The notes below the pieces were generated by a model. It saw only the letters and a program-made list of their open reading frames with translations, was not told the origin of the DNA and searched no databases. Source: Oscillospiraceae bacterium (GTDB taxonomy: Bacteria > Bacillota > Clostridia > Oscillospirales > Ruminococcaceae). Taken from it: 64,000 bases of DNA. The DNA lies in contig JAETSQ010000004.1 of NCBI GenBank assembly GCA_021769525.1, positions 42,873 through 106,872 on the forward strand. Reading direction: 5' to 3'. Below, piece after piece: positions 46,599-54,256 of this stretch; position 1 is the first letter of the stretch; each line of letters opens with the position of its first letter. The translations under genes were made by a program, and so were the position numbers.

Positions 46599-46630
46599 CT
46601 TCCTTTTTTCTTTCGCAAGAAAAAAGGAAG
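46599..46630. repeat. Family A hairpin repeat, copy 2 (opposite orientation)
   Basis: cttccttttttctt-tcgc-aagaaaaaaggaag; reverse strand continues gcgaaaaaagaacgac. Confidence 0.7.
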
Positions 46631-46637
46631 AAAAAAC

Positions 46638-46910
46638 TCAATCCTCGCCAAATTTGCTGTCGATGAGGGCGATGAGGCTGTCCACCGCCTCCACCTCGTC
46701 CTCCCCCTTGGCGACGATCTCCACCTCTTCGCCCATGGGCAGGCCCAGGGCCAGGAGCATAACGATGGACTTGGCGTTGGCGTCCTCATCCTCGCTCAGC
46801 TTCTTGATGGTGATGCGGGAACTGAACTTGCTGGCCAGGGCGATGAACTCCGAGGCGGGACGGGCGTGCAGGCCGGTCTGGTTCTTGATGACGGTGCGCT
46901 TGCTGTACAT
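46638..46910 (-). CDS. ptsH: HPr family phosphocarrier protein
   Basis: NQTGLHARPASEFIALASKFSS...NAKSIVMLLALGLPMGEEVEIVAKGEDEVEAVDSLIALI. Confidence 0.95.
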   Translation of the reverse strand: MYSKRTVIKNQTGLHARPASEFIALASKFSSRITIKKLSEDEDANAKSIVMLLALGLPMGEEVEIVAKGEDEVEAVDSLIALIDSKFGED

Positions 46911-46946
46911 AGGTTTCTCCTCACTTTCTGATGATTGGGTACGCCG

Positions 46947-48674
46947 CTAAAGCAGCGGCGAAAGCTCTGTCTTCAGGTATTCCTCCACCTGGCTGCTGGT
47001 GGGGAGCGCGCAGGCCCTGGCGGCCAGCTCCTTCGCCTTCTCCATGGTGAGGCCGGAAAGGAGCTTCTTGATCCGGGCCACCGAGGCAGCGCCCATGCTC
47101 AGCTTGCTCATCCCCAGGCCCACCAGGACGGCGGCGGCCAGGGGGTCTCCTCCCATCTCCCCGCAGACGCTCACCGGCTTGCCCTCTTTGGCAAAGGAGC
47201 TCACCACGTAGCCGATGAGGCGGAAGAGGGCGGGGTGGTAGTTCTGATAATATTCCCCCAGGGCCGGGTTCATCCGGTCCACCGCGATGGAATACTGGGT
47301 GAGGTCGTTGGTGCCGATGCTGGCAAAGTCCACCTCCTTGGCGGCCAGGTCCGCCACCAGGGCGATGGAGGGGATCTCCACCATGATGCCCACCTTCACA
47401 TCCGGGCTGTAGGGGATGCCCCGCTCCTCCAGCTGGGCTTTGGCCTTTTCCAGGTACTCCTTGGCCCGGCGGATGTCATCCAGGCTCCCCACCATGGGGA
47501 ACATGATCCACAGGTTCCCGTGGACCGAGGCCCGCAGGGCGGCCCGCAGCTGGGTGAGGAACACCTCCGGCATGGAGAAGCAGAGGCGCAGGGCCCGGTT
47601 GCCCAGGAAGGGGTTTTCCTCCACCGGCAGCTCCATGCAGGGGAGCTTTTTATCCCCGCCGATGTCCAGGGTCCGCAGGGTGACCGGGCGGTCCCCAAAG
47701 GCGGCAAGGACCTTTTTATAGATTTCGTATTGCTCCTCCTCGGTGGGGAGCTGCTCCCGGCCCATATAGACAAACTCGGTGCGGAAAAGGCCCACGCCGT
47801 CGGTGTATTTTTCGGCGGCCAGCTCCTGGTCGCTGGCGGAGCCCACATTCAGGTGGACCGGGACCACCGTACCGTCCGCCATCCGGGGCTCCACCGCCAG
47901 GAATTTCTTCTCCTGGGCCCGGCGGGCCAGAAAGGCCTCCCGCCGGGCGGAAAACTCCGCCTTCTGCTCCGGGGACGGATCGGCGATGAGGACGCCCTCC
48001 AGGGCATCCACCGCCGCCTCCTGGCCGTGGGAAAGTTTTTCCGTCACCCCCGGCACCCCCAGGAGGGCCGGTATCTCATAGCTGCGGGCGATGATGGCGC
48101 TGTGGGAGGTGGCGCCCCCCACCTCGGTGACGATGGCCAGGACGTTCTTTCGGTCCAGGGTAGCGGTATCCGAGGGCAGCAGGTCGTGGGCCACCACCAC
48201 CACCGGCTCCGCCAGGGCGGCCAGGTTCTTTTCCGGCACGCCGGCAGCCACCCGCAGCAGGCGGTTCTTCACGTCCCGCAGGTCCGCCACCCGCTCCCGG
48301 ATGAGGGGGTCCTTCGCCTTGCCCAGCATCTTCATGAACTTCTCGTAGACCCTGTGCACTGCCCACTCCGGAGTCAGCAGATCGTAGGAGATCTTGTCCC
48401 GGATCTCCTCATCCATGGCCACGTCAAAGAGGATGTCCTGGTGGGCGGTGAAGATCTTGGCCTTGTCCCCGTCCCCGGCCTCCTCCAGCCGCCGGCGGAT
48501 GGCTTCCAGCTCCTTTTTGGCCCCCTCCAGCATCGCCTCATACCGGGCGATGACCTGGGGGACCTCCGCTTCGGGGATCTCCCCCTCCACAGCTTCTGGT
48601 ACATAGGGCTGATAAAGGTACACTTTCCCAACTGCGATACCTTCCGATACAGGGTTCCCTTTGTACTCCGTCAC
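46947..48674 (-). CDS. ptsI: Phosphoenolpyruvate-protein phosphotransferase (PTS enzyme I)
   Basis: GGATSHSAIIARSYEIPA (active His), VDFASIGTNDLTQYSIAVDRMN, VSVCGEMGGDPLAAAVLVGLGMSKLSM. Confidence 0.97.
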   Translation of the reverse strand: MTEYKGNPVSEGIAVGKVYLYQPYVPEAVEGEIPEAEVPQVIARYEAMLEGAKKELEAIRRRLEEAGDGDKAKIFTAHQDILFDVAMDEEIRDKISYDLLTPEWAVHRVYEKFMKMLGKAKDPLIRERVADLRDVKNRLLRVAAGVPEKNLAALAEPVVVVAHDLLPSDTATLDRKNVLAIVTEVGGATSHSAIIARSYEIPALLGVPGVTEKLSHGQEAAVDALEGVLIADPSPEQKAEFSARREAFLARRAQEKKFLAVEPRMADGTVVPVHLNVGSASDQELAAEKYTDGVGLFRTEFVYMGREQLPTEEEQYEIYKKVLAAFGDRPVTLRTLDIGGDKKLPCMELPVEENPFLGNRALRLCFSMPEVFLTQLRAALRASVHGNLWIMFPMVGSLDDIRRAKEYLEKAKAQLEERGIPYSPDVKVGIMVEIPSIALVADLAAKEVDFASIGTNDLTQYSIAVDRMNPALGEYYQNYHPALFRLIGYVVSSFAKEGKPVSVCGEMGGDPLAAAVLVGLGMSKLSMGAASVARIKKLLSGLTMEKAKELAARACALPTSSQVEEYLKTELSPLL

Positions 48675-49327
48675 AAGTCCTTCATCCCTTCCATCAATAT
48701 AATCACCTGGTCCAGCCGTTCCACGCGGCCGTACAGGATTTTTTCCAGTTCGGGCTCCGGTTCCAGGAGGTCCGGCACCATCACCGGCAGCATCCCCGCC
48801 CGGTGGGCCGCCAGGATGCCGTTGGGGCTGTCCTCCAGCACGACGCAGGCGGCAGGCTCCGCCCCCAGCTGCCGGGCGGCCAGCAGGAAGATGTCCGGGT
48901 CCGGCTTGGAGCGCTGCACCATATCCCCGAAGGCCATAGCGGAAAGATATGGAGCAATGCCCGCCTGCTCCAGGAGGGGGAGGGCGACGGCCCGGTAGGT
49001 GGAGGAGGCCACCGCCGCCGGGATCCCCTCCTTCTTCAGGTACTCCAGCAGCTGGAAAAGCCCCGGCTTCACCGGCACCGGATTCCCCGCCAGGTACTCC
49101 CGGCGCAGCCGGCGGATGCGTTCCTTGATCGTGTCATAGGGGTAATCCGGCCCGTACTCCTCCAGGAAGACCCGGCGGACCTCCGGCTCACTTCTGCCCA
49201 TGATCCGGTCGATCAGATCCCGGTAGGGAATGCCCATCTCCTCCGTGGCCTGCCGCCGCAGCCGCTTTGTCAGGCGCTCGGTATCCAGCATCAGGCCGTC
49301 CATATCAAAAATCGCTGCTTGGATCAT
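48671..49327 (-). CDS. HAD family hydrolase (beta-phosphoglucomutase-like)
   Basis: MIQAAIFDMDGLMLDTERL...VASSTYRAVALPLLEQAGI...CVVLEDSPNGILAAHRAGM. Confidence 0.92.
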   Translation of the reverse strand: MIQAAIFDMDGLMLDTERLTKRLRRQATEEMGIPYRDLIDRIMGRSEPEVRRVFLEEYGPDYPYDTIKERIRRLRREYLAGNPVPVKPGLFQLLEYLKKEGIPAAVASSTYRAVALPLLEQAGIAPYLSAMAFGDMVQRSKPDPDIFLLAARQLGAEPAACVVLEDSPNGILAAHRAGMLPVMVPDLLEPEPELEKILYGRVERLDQVIILMEGMKDL

Positions 49328-49584
49328 CTTGTGCGTTCCTTCCCACTTCCCAGGTAGTGTGCCCACGTCTTATCTTTAATAGTTTACCAGATTTTTTCGC
49401 ATAAAGAAAGGGGCTTTTTGGATATTCTTTCCGAATTTTCCGGGGGATCTGCCGTCCGATCCGGCTTTCCCCGGCTCCTGGGATCTTCCTGCGGGACAAT
49501 GGGCCGGCCGGAGGATGAAAAACGTGCCGGTTTTGGCCGGTATATCGCCCCCGCTCTTCTTATTTTCTGATAAAAAGAAAAAAT

Positions 49585-49637
49585 TTATTGTTTTTCAATA
49601 AAAATATATTGATTTTCAGTTTTCCGTGTGGTATGAT
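49585..49637 (+). promoter_or_regulatory. Promoter with palindromic operator for the DUF2975/XRE operon
   Basis: TTATTG-ttttt-CAATAA palindrome (49585-49601), related attgattttcag copy overlapping -35 TTGATT (49609), 17 nt, -10 TATGAT (49632). Confidence 0.7.
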
Positions 49638-49673
49638 AGAGTCAACATCAAGAAACGCAAGGAGTGACGCCCT

Positions 49674-50120
49674 ATGTGGACCAAGGACTATTCCATCCGC
49701 TTGTCCGTCTTTTTCACCCGGTTTTTCCTGGCGCTGCTGGCGGCAGGGCTTTTCCTGGCCCCCCAGGTGGTGGGCTGGTTCATCGAGACCACCGGGGGGC
49801 GGGCCGTATTCACCGGACGCATCTGCGCCGCCTTCTACTGCTGCGCCGGGCCGGCGGCGGTGCTGCTCCTCTCCCTGGACCGGCTGCTGGCGGGCATCTC
49901 CCAGGGGGAGGTGTTCACCGCCGGGAACATCGCCCTGCTGCGCCGCTGTTCCTGGTGCTGCATGGCGGTGGCGGCCATCTGCCTGGTGTTCACCGCCGCC
50001 CTGTTCTACTTCCTGCTGGTGGCCGCGGCCGCGGCCTTCATCGGCCTGATCCTGCGGGTCATTAAAAACGTCTTTCAGCAGGCCCTGGCCCTGAAGGAAG
50101 AAAACGACTACACCATATGA
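49674..50120 (+). CDS. DUF2975 domain-containing membrane protein
   Basis: Four TM; LLSLDRLLAGISQGEVFTAGNIALLRRCSWCC...ALALKEENDYTI. Confidence 0.88.
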   Translation: MWTKDYSIRLSVFFTRFFLALLAAGLFLAPQVVGWFIETTGGRAVFTGRICAAFYCCAGPAAVLLLSLDRLLAGISQGEVFTAGNIALLRRCSWCCMAVAAICLVFTAALFYFLLVAAAAAFIGLILRVIKNVFQQALALKEENDYTI

Positions 50121-50347
50121 AAGGGGGCTTTCCTTTGGCCATCCTGGTAAACCTGGATGTGATGATGGCAAAGCGGAAGGTCTCCGCCGGGGAGCTGGCG
50201 GAGCGCGTCGGCATCACCCCCGCCAATCTTTCCATCCTGAAAAACAACAAGGCGAAGGCTATCCGCTTTTCCACCCTGGAGATGATCTGCCGGGCGCTGG
50301 ATTGCCAGCCCGCCGACATCCTGGAGTATAAGCCTGACGAAACGTGA
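50117..50347 (+). CDS. XRE/Cro-type helix-turn-helix regulator
   Basis: ILVNLDVMMAKRKVSAGELAERVGITPANLSILKNNKAKAIRFSTLEMICRALDCQPADILEY. Confidence 0.93.
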   Translation: MKGGFPLAILVNLDVMMAKRKVSAGELAERVGITPANLSILKNNKAKAIRFSTLEMICRALDCQPADILEYKPDET

Positions 50348-50357
50348 GGGATAAACG

Positions 50358-52061
50358 ATGAATAGCGATCCTATCCGCGCGGACGCCATGACGCCCGCTT
50401 CCCCCGATGCACCCCAAACTCCCGCCGCCTCCGGCCAGTCTCCGGCCCCTGCCGCTGCGCCGGGCCCCGCCCGTCCCGCCTACCCGGTCTCCCCCGCGGC
50501 GGAGCCCTGGCAGTTCTCTCCCCCGCCGGAGCCCCGCCAGCCGGTCCCCGCCACCTCCCTGGACGGGGGGATGACCCTCCTGGTATTCGCCGCCGCCTGG
50601 TGCTTCCTGCGCCTCTGCTGGCCGGGATACCTGGGGCTGGGGATGTTCCTCTTCACCCTCTTCTTTGCCGGGATGGCCCTGGCCTACCGGCTTGGGGGCG
50701 GGTCCCCCGTCCCCCGCGGCAGCTTTGTGTGGCTCCTGGTGATGCTCCTTTCCGCCGCCAGCTTCCCCGTGCTGGATAACGGCCTCATCGCCTGGCTGAA
50801 CCTTCTGTTCCTGATGCTGGTCACCGTCTACTGGGTCTCCGCCCTGGGGGAAAACCGGGTGGAACCCCATCTGGGGAAGCGCCTCCCGGCCGACCTTTGG
50901 AATCATCTTTTTGTGGTGCCCTTCCAGAACTTCGGGTGCTTTGGGACGGTGCTGGTGCGCTCCACCGCCAAGACCCGCCTGGGGAAGAACCTGCTCATCG
51001 CTCTGGTGACCCTCCTCTGCTCCTTCCCGGTGCTGTGGTTCGTCTGCCGGGAGCTTGCCACGGTGGCCGCCGGTTTCGGGGAGCTCTTGGACCAGCTGGC
51101 GGAGGTCATCAACCTTCGGAACATCCTCTCCGCCACCACCCTTTTTGCCATCCCCACCGCCTTCTACCTCTACGGGCTGCTGTACGGCAACCAGCACAAG
51201 CGGTACACCGGCGGCATCACCGGGGAAAAGCTGGACCGGGCGGCGGAAAAGCGCCGGGTCCTGCCCCCCGCGGCAGCCTACGCCCTCCTTTCGGTCCTCT
51301 GCCTCATCTACGCCCTGTTTTTTGTCATCGGGGCGATGGAGCTGATCACCTTCTCCCGCAATGGGGCGCTGACCCCCTACGACTACTCCCAGTTCGCCCG
51401 CAAGGGGTTCTTCGAGCTCTGCCGGGTATCGGTGGTCAATCTCCTGGTCCTGTGGGGCATCTGGCTCCTGCTGGACACCTCCTCCCAGCGGTCCTCCGTG
51501 CCGGCACGGATCTTCTATAGCCTGCTCTGCTGCCAAACGCTGCTGCTCATCGCCCTGGCCCTCTGCAAGATGGGACTCTACATCCGCTTCTGCGGGGTGA
51601 CCTGGCTCCGGGTCTCTACAACCTGGTTCATGGTGCTGCTGGCGGTGGTCTTCGGGCTGATGCTCCTCTCCCAGTTCCGGGAGATCCCCCTGACGCGGTG
51701 GACCGCCGCCGCCTTCTGCGTCCTCTTCCTGGCCCTGTGCTGGATGGATGTGGACGGCCTGGTGGTGAAAAACGCCGTCCGGCGGTACGAGGAGACCGGG
51801 GACACCGCGGCCATCTCCTACAGCGCCCTGGTGGAGCATTCTGTAGCCGGGGCTCCGGATCTCTATGATCTGTGGCTGCGGGAATCGGAGAAGGAAAGCT
51901 CCCCTGTTCTCTCGGAGCTCGCCGACCTGCTGGAGACCGCCGGCCGCCGGACCCGCTACCCCCAGGAGGAACTGAGCGGCTTCGCCCACTGGAACCTCCA
52001 GCGGGCCAGGGCCTGGAGCCTCTGCCGGCAGTTCCTGCCGCAGCCGGAACCGGAGCGGTAG
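50358..52061 (+). CDS. DUF4153/DUF4173-like multi-TM membrane protein
   Basis: Pro-rich N-terminus, ~12 hydrophobic segments, FSRNGALTPYDYSQFARKGFFELCRVSVVNL motif. Confidence 0.75.
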   Translation: MNSDPIRADAMTPASPDAPQTPAASGQSPAPAAAPGPARPAYPVSPAAEPWQFSPPPEPRQPVPATSLDGGMTLLVFAAAWCFLRLCWPGYLGLGMFLFTLFFAGMALAYRLGGGSPVPRGSFVWLLVMLLSAASFPVLDNGLIAWLNLLFLMLVTVYWVSALGENRVEPHLGKRLPADLWNHLFVVPFQNFGCFGTVLVRSTAKTRLGKNLLIALVTLLCSFPVLWFVCRELATVAAGFGELLDQLAEVINLRNILSATTLFAIPTAFYLYGLLYGNQHKRYTGGITGEKLDRAAEKRRVLPPAAAYALLSVLCLIYALFFVIGAMELITFSRNGALTPYDYSQFARKGFFELCRVSVVNLLVLWGIWLLLDTSSQRSSVPARIFYSLLCCQTLLLIALALCKMGLYIRFCGVTWLRVSTTWFMVLLAVVFGLMLLSQFREIPLTRWTAAAFCVLFLALCWMDVDGLVVKNAVRRYEETGDTAAISYSALVEHSVAGAPDLYDLWLRESEKESSPVLSELADLLETAGRRTRYPQEELSGFAHWNLQRARAWSLCRQFLPQPEPER

Positions 52062-52072
52062 GAGGCCCTCCT

Positions 52073-52215
52073 CTTCTTTTTTCTCACTGGTGAGAAAAAA
52101 GAAGCAAAAAAGAACCACCGGGGTGCCCCCGGTGTCACGCCCTACCCGGAGCGGGGATAAACCCCGCTCCTTACCTTTGTACGAAACGCCAGTGACTGCC
52201 TGGAGCCTTAGCTGG
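52073..52215. repeat. Composite repeat copy: Family A hairpin (52073-52104) plus conserved downstream block
   Basis: cttcttttttctca-ctgg-tgagaaaaaagaag, then caaaaaagaaccaccggggtgcccccggtgtcacgccctacccggagcggggata...agtgactgcctggagccttagctggcag; near-copy at 60007-60150. Confidence 0.8.
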
Positions 52216-52520
52216 CAGAGCGGCGGCGGAGCCGCCGTAATCCCGCCGCCGCAGGCGGCGGCCCCGCAGGCCGCAGGCCGGAGGGGGTATCATCCCCGAA
52301 GGGGATCACAAATAGCCCCGCAGGGATAAGAAGGTGTGGGGCGTTTGCCCCACCCTTTGGGAGGGTCCAGGCTGCGCCCGCAGGCGCGTTTCGAGGCCAA
52401 CCGCCGCGAAGCGGCGGCTCTTGGGCCGAGATGGGAACCCCCCGGTGGGATACCTAAGGGCAAAGCCCTTAGGCCGCTCTTTCCCCCCTTTCTGTCGGCA
52501 CAGAAAGGGGGTCCCCGCCG
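52216..52520. repeat. Hairpin-dense intergenic palindrome cluster
   Basis: Serial palindromes: gccgccgcaggcggcggc, tccccgaaggggatc, gtggggcgtttgccccac, gccgccgcgaagcggcggc, cctaagggcaaagcccttagg, ccccctttctgtcggcacagaaaggggg. Confidence 0.65.
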
Positions 52521-52633
52521 GATAGGCGAATGAAACCCTGGCGGCTGCCGCCCGCTACGGCAAAAATCAAACCCTGCAATCGGGTAAAAAATCCCCGCTG
52601 GATAGGCGGAAAAGGGCCCAGCGGCAGCGCCCC

Positions 52634-53800
52634 CTACGCCAGCCCATGGCGTAGGCGGTAATCCGCCAGCAGCAGGTCCACCATCCGGCCGTAGGTGGCT
52701 ACCCCCTGGGGCTGGCTGTTCACCTTCAAATATGTATCGTTCACCTTGGTGGAAAACTCCCCGAAGGAGGTGTGGTGGGCGTTGTAGTAGGCGGAGCTGG
52801 CGGCAAAATCCCGCCGCACCCCTTCGGAAAGCCCCTCCGTCGCCTGGCGGTAGCGGTCCGGGTCCTTGGCGTAGAGGGCGTTGCCGGCGTGGATGAGGGC
52901 GGTGGCGGCGCCGCTGTACCGGAAGAACCGGTCCTCCGACACCCGGCAGGCGGCGTAGGCCAGGAAGTTGGCCTCGTCCTCCCGCATAAAGCCGCTGATG
53001 TGGGCCAGCTCGTGGCAGGCGGCGAAGGGGATGTCAAAATCGGTGGTGTGGGTGTTGATGTTGGCCTCCACCGTGTAGGGGAAGAAGACCCCCACGATCT
53101 CCATATAGGACATGGCCTCCGAGAAAAAGACCGGCTTTACCCGGCAGCGAGTGCTGAGGTCAAAGAAATCCCATCCCGGCTCCGCCTCCATCAGCAGGCG
53201 GTAATTTTCCGCCGCGGAGGCGGCAAGCTCCCGGTTCCCCTGGGTGAGGAGGCTCACCCCGTTTTCGTCCTCCGGCAGCCCCTCCCGCAGGGCGCTGGCC
53301 TCCTCCGCCAGCTCCCGGCAGAGGGCTGCCAGCTGCTCCACCTCGCTGGCCCTGGGGGAAAGGCCGCTCATCTGGGTAAAGGCGTGGCGGTAATAATTAA
53401 AGCCGCCCCCCAGCAGGAAAAAGGTGAGGACCACCGAGCAGGCCGCGCCCCCCCAAAGGAGATAGTTCCCGGCGATCCGCCTGCGCTCCCCTCTCCCCTG
53501 CCAGAGGCTTTTCAGGAAGGAGACCAGCCAGAACACCGCCAGCAGGGAAGCGGCGATGACCAGCAGCTCCGCCAGGGAGACAGGGACCGCGCTGGTGACG
53601 GCGATGAAGGCCCCCGCCCACCGGGGATAAAAGACCTGGCTGTAGACCCGTTCCACCCCGTCCGGGTCTCTCCTGGCCAGCCAGACCAGCAGGGCCCAGA
53701 GGGGCAGCAGGCCGCAAAGGACCGCGCAGAGAATATTGATCTTCTTTTTCACGGCCGTTTTCCCCCTTCCCGCCGGTTCCATACCTCTTTTACAGCACAA
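52634..53800 (-). CDS. DUF3810 domain-containing membrane protein with zinc-protease-like motif
   Basis: Two N-terminal TM; DIPFAACHELAHISGFMREDEANFLAYAACR (HExxH). Confidence 0.85.
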   Translation of the reverse strand: MCCKRGMEPAGRGKTAVKKKINILCAVLCGLLPLWALLVWLARRDPDGVERVYSQVFYPRWAGAFIAVTSAVPVSLAELLVIAASLLAVFWLVSFLKSLWQGRGERRRIAGNYLLWGGAACSVVLTFFLLGGGFNYYRHAFTQMSGLSPRASEVEQLAALCRELAEEASALREGLPEDENGVSLLTQGNRELAASAAENYRLLMEAEPGWDFFDLSTRCRVKPVFFSEAMSYMEIVGVFFPYTVEANINTHTTDFDIPFAACHELAHISGFMREDEANFLAYAACRVSEDRFFRYSGAATALIHAGNALYAKDPDRYRQATEGLSEGVRRDFAASSAYYNAHHTSFGEFSTKVNDTYLKVNSQPQGVATYGRMVDLLLADYRLRHGLA

Positions 53801-54152
53801 CGATGGTGATGCCGTGATTGGTGCGGGTATAGTCCCGGTCCTTAGCCAGCTCCGGATACTTACAGACCGCCTGGCGGGCGTCCTCGTAGAAGGGGGAAAA
53901 CTCCTCCCCTGGGATGTACAACCGGACCTGCCCCTGGCGCTTGCGCTCCTCCAGCTCCCGGCGGACGGCGGTGCGGATGGCCCCGCCCTTTCCGGTGGAG
54001 CCGTAGCCGTGGATGAGCTTCACCAGGTGGGTGCCGTTGGCCCTGGCGGTGCGCAGGGACTGGCTGAGGAGGCCCTTGGCCGTCGCCACCGTGGGCATCC
54101 CAGCCTCCAGGTTCACCACTTTCATCGTTTCCGCCATAAGCTCCGCCCCCAA
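53790..54152 (-). CDS. Smr domain protein (MutS2-type Smr)
   Basis: VNLEAGMPTVATAKGLLSQSLRTARANGTHLVKLIHGYGSTGKGGAIRTAVRREL. Confidence 0.85.
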   Translation of the reverse strand: MGAELMAETMKVVNLEAGMPTVATAKGLLSQSLRTARANGTHLVKLIHGYGSTGKGGAIRTAVRRELEERKRQGQVRLYIPGEEFSPFYEDARQAVCKYPELAKDRDYTRTNHGITIVVL

Positions 54153-54256
54153 CAGAAAGATAGCAGGCGCCGGGGCTGCCCGGTTCCTGCTATCCAGTAT
54201 AGCATATTCCGACGTGTTTTGCCAGGGGAAAGAAGGGTTCCAGTTTATGGGAACAG

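Noticed and set aside
46638-48674. ptsHI as evidence of a local sugar PTS system
   Set aside because: No EII components in the window; these are ordinary general PTS genes.
46935-48998. 687-aa plus-strand ORF
   Set aside because: Antisense to ptsI; composition artefact.
50259-52118. 619-aa minus-strand ORF
   Set aside because: Antisense to the DUF4153-like membrane protein; Gly/Glu/Gln-rich artefact.
52190-52520. Possible CRISPR array
   Set aside because: Palindromes differ in sequence and spacing; no constant direct repeat with unique spacers and no cas genes.
52334-52533. Two 63-65 aa ORFs in the hairpin array
   Set aside because: They translate palindromic repeats in two frames; no RBS and no protein-like composition.
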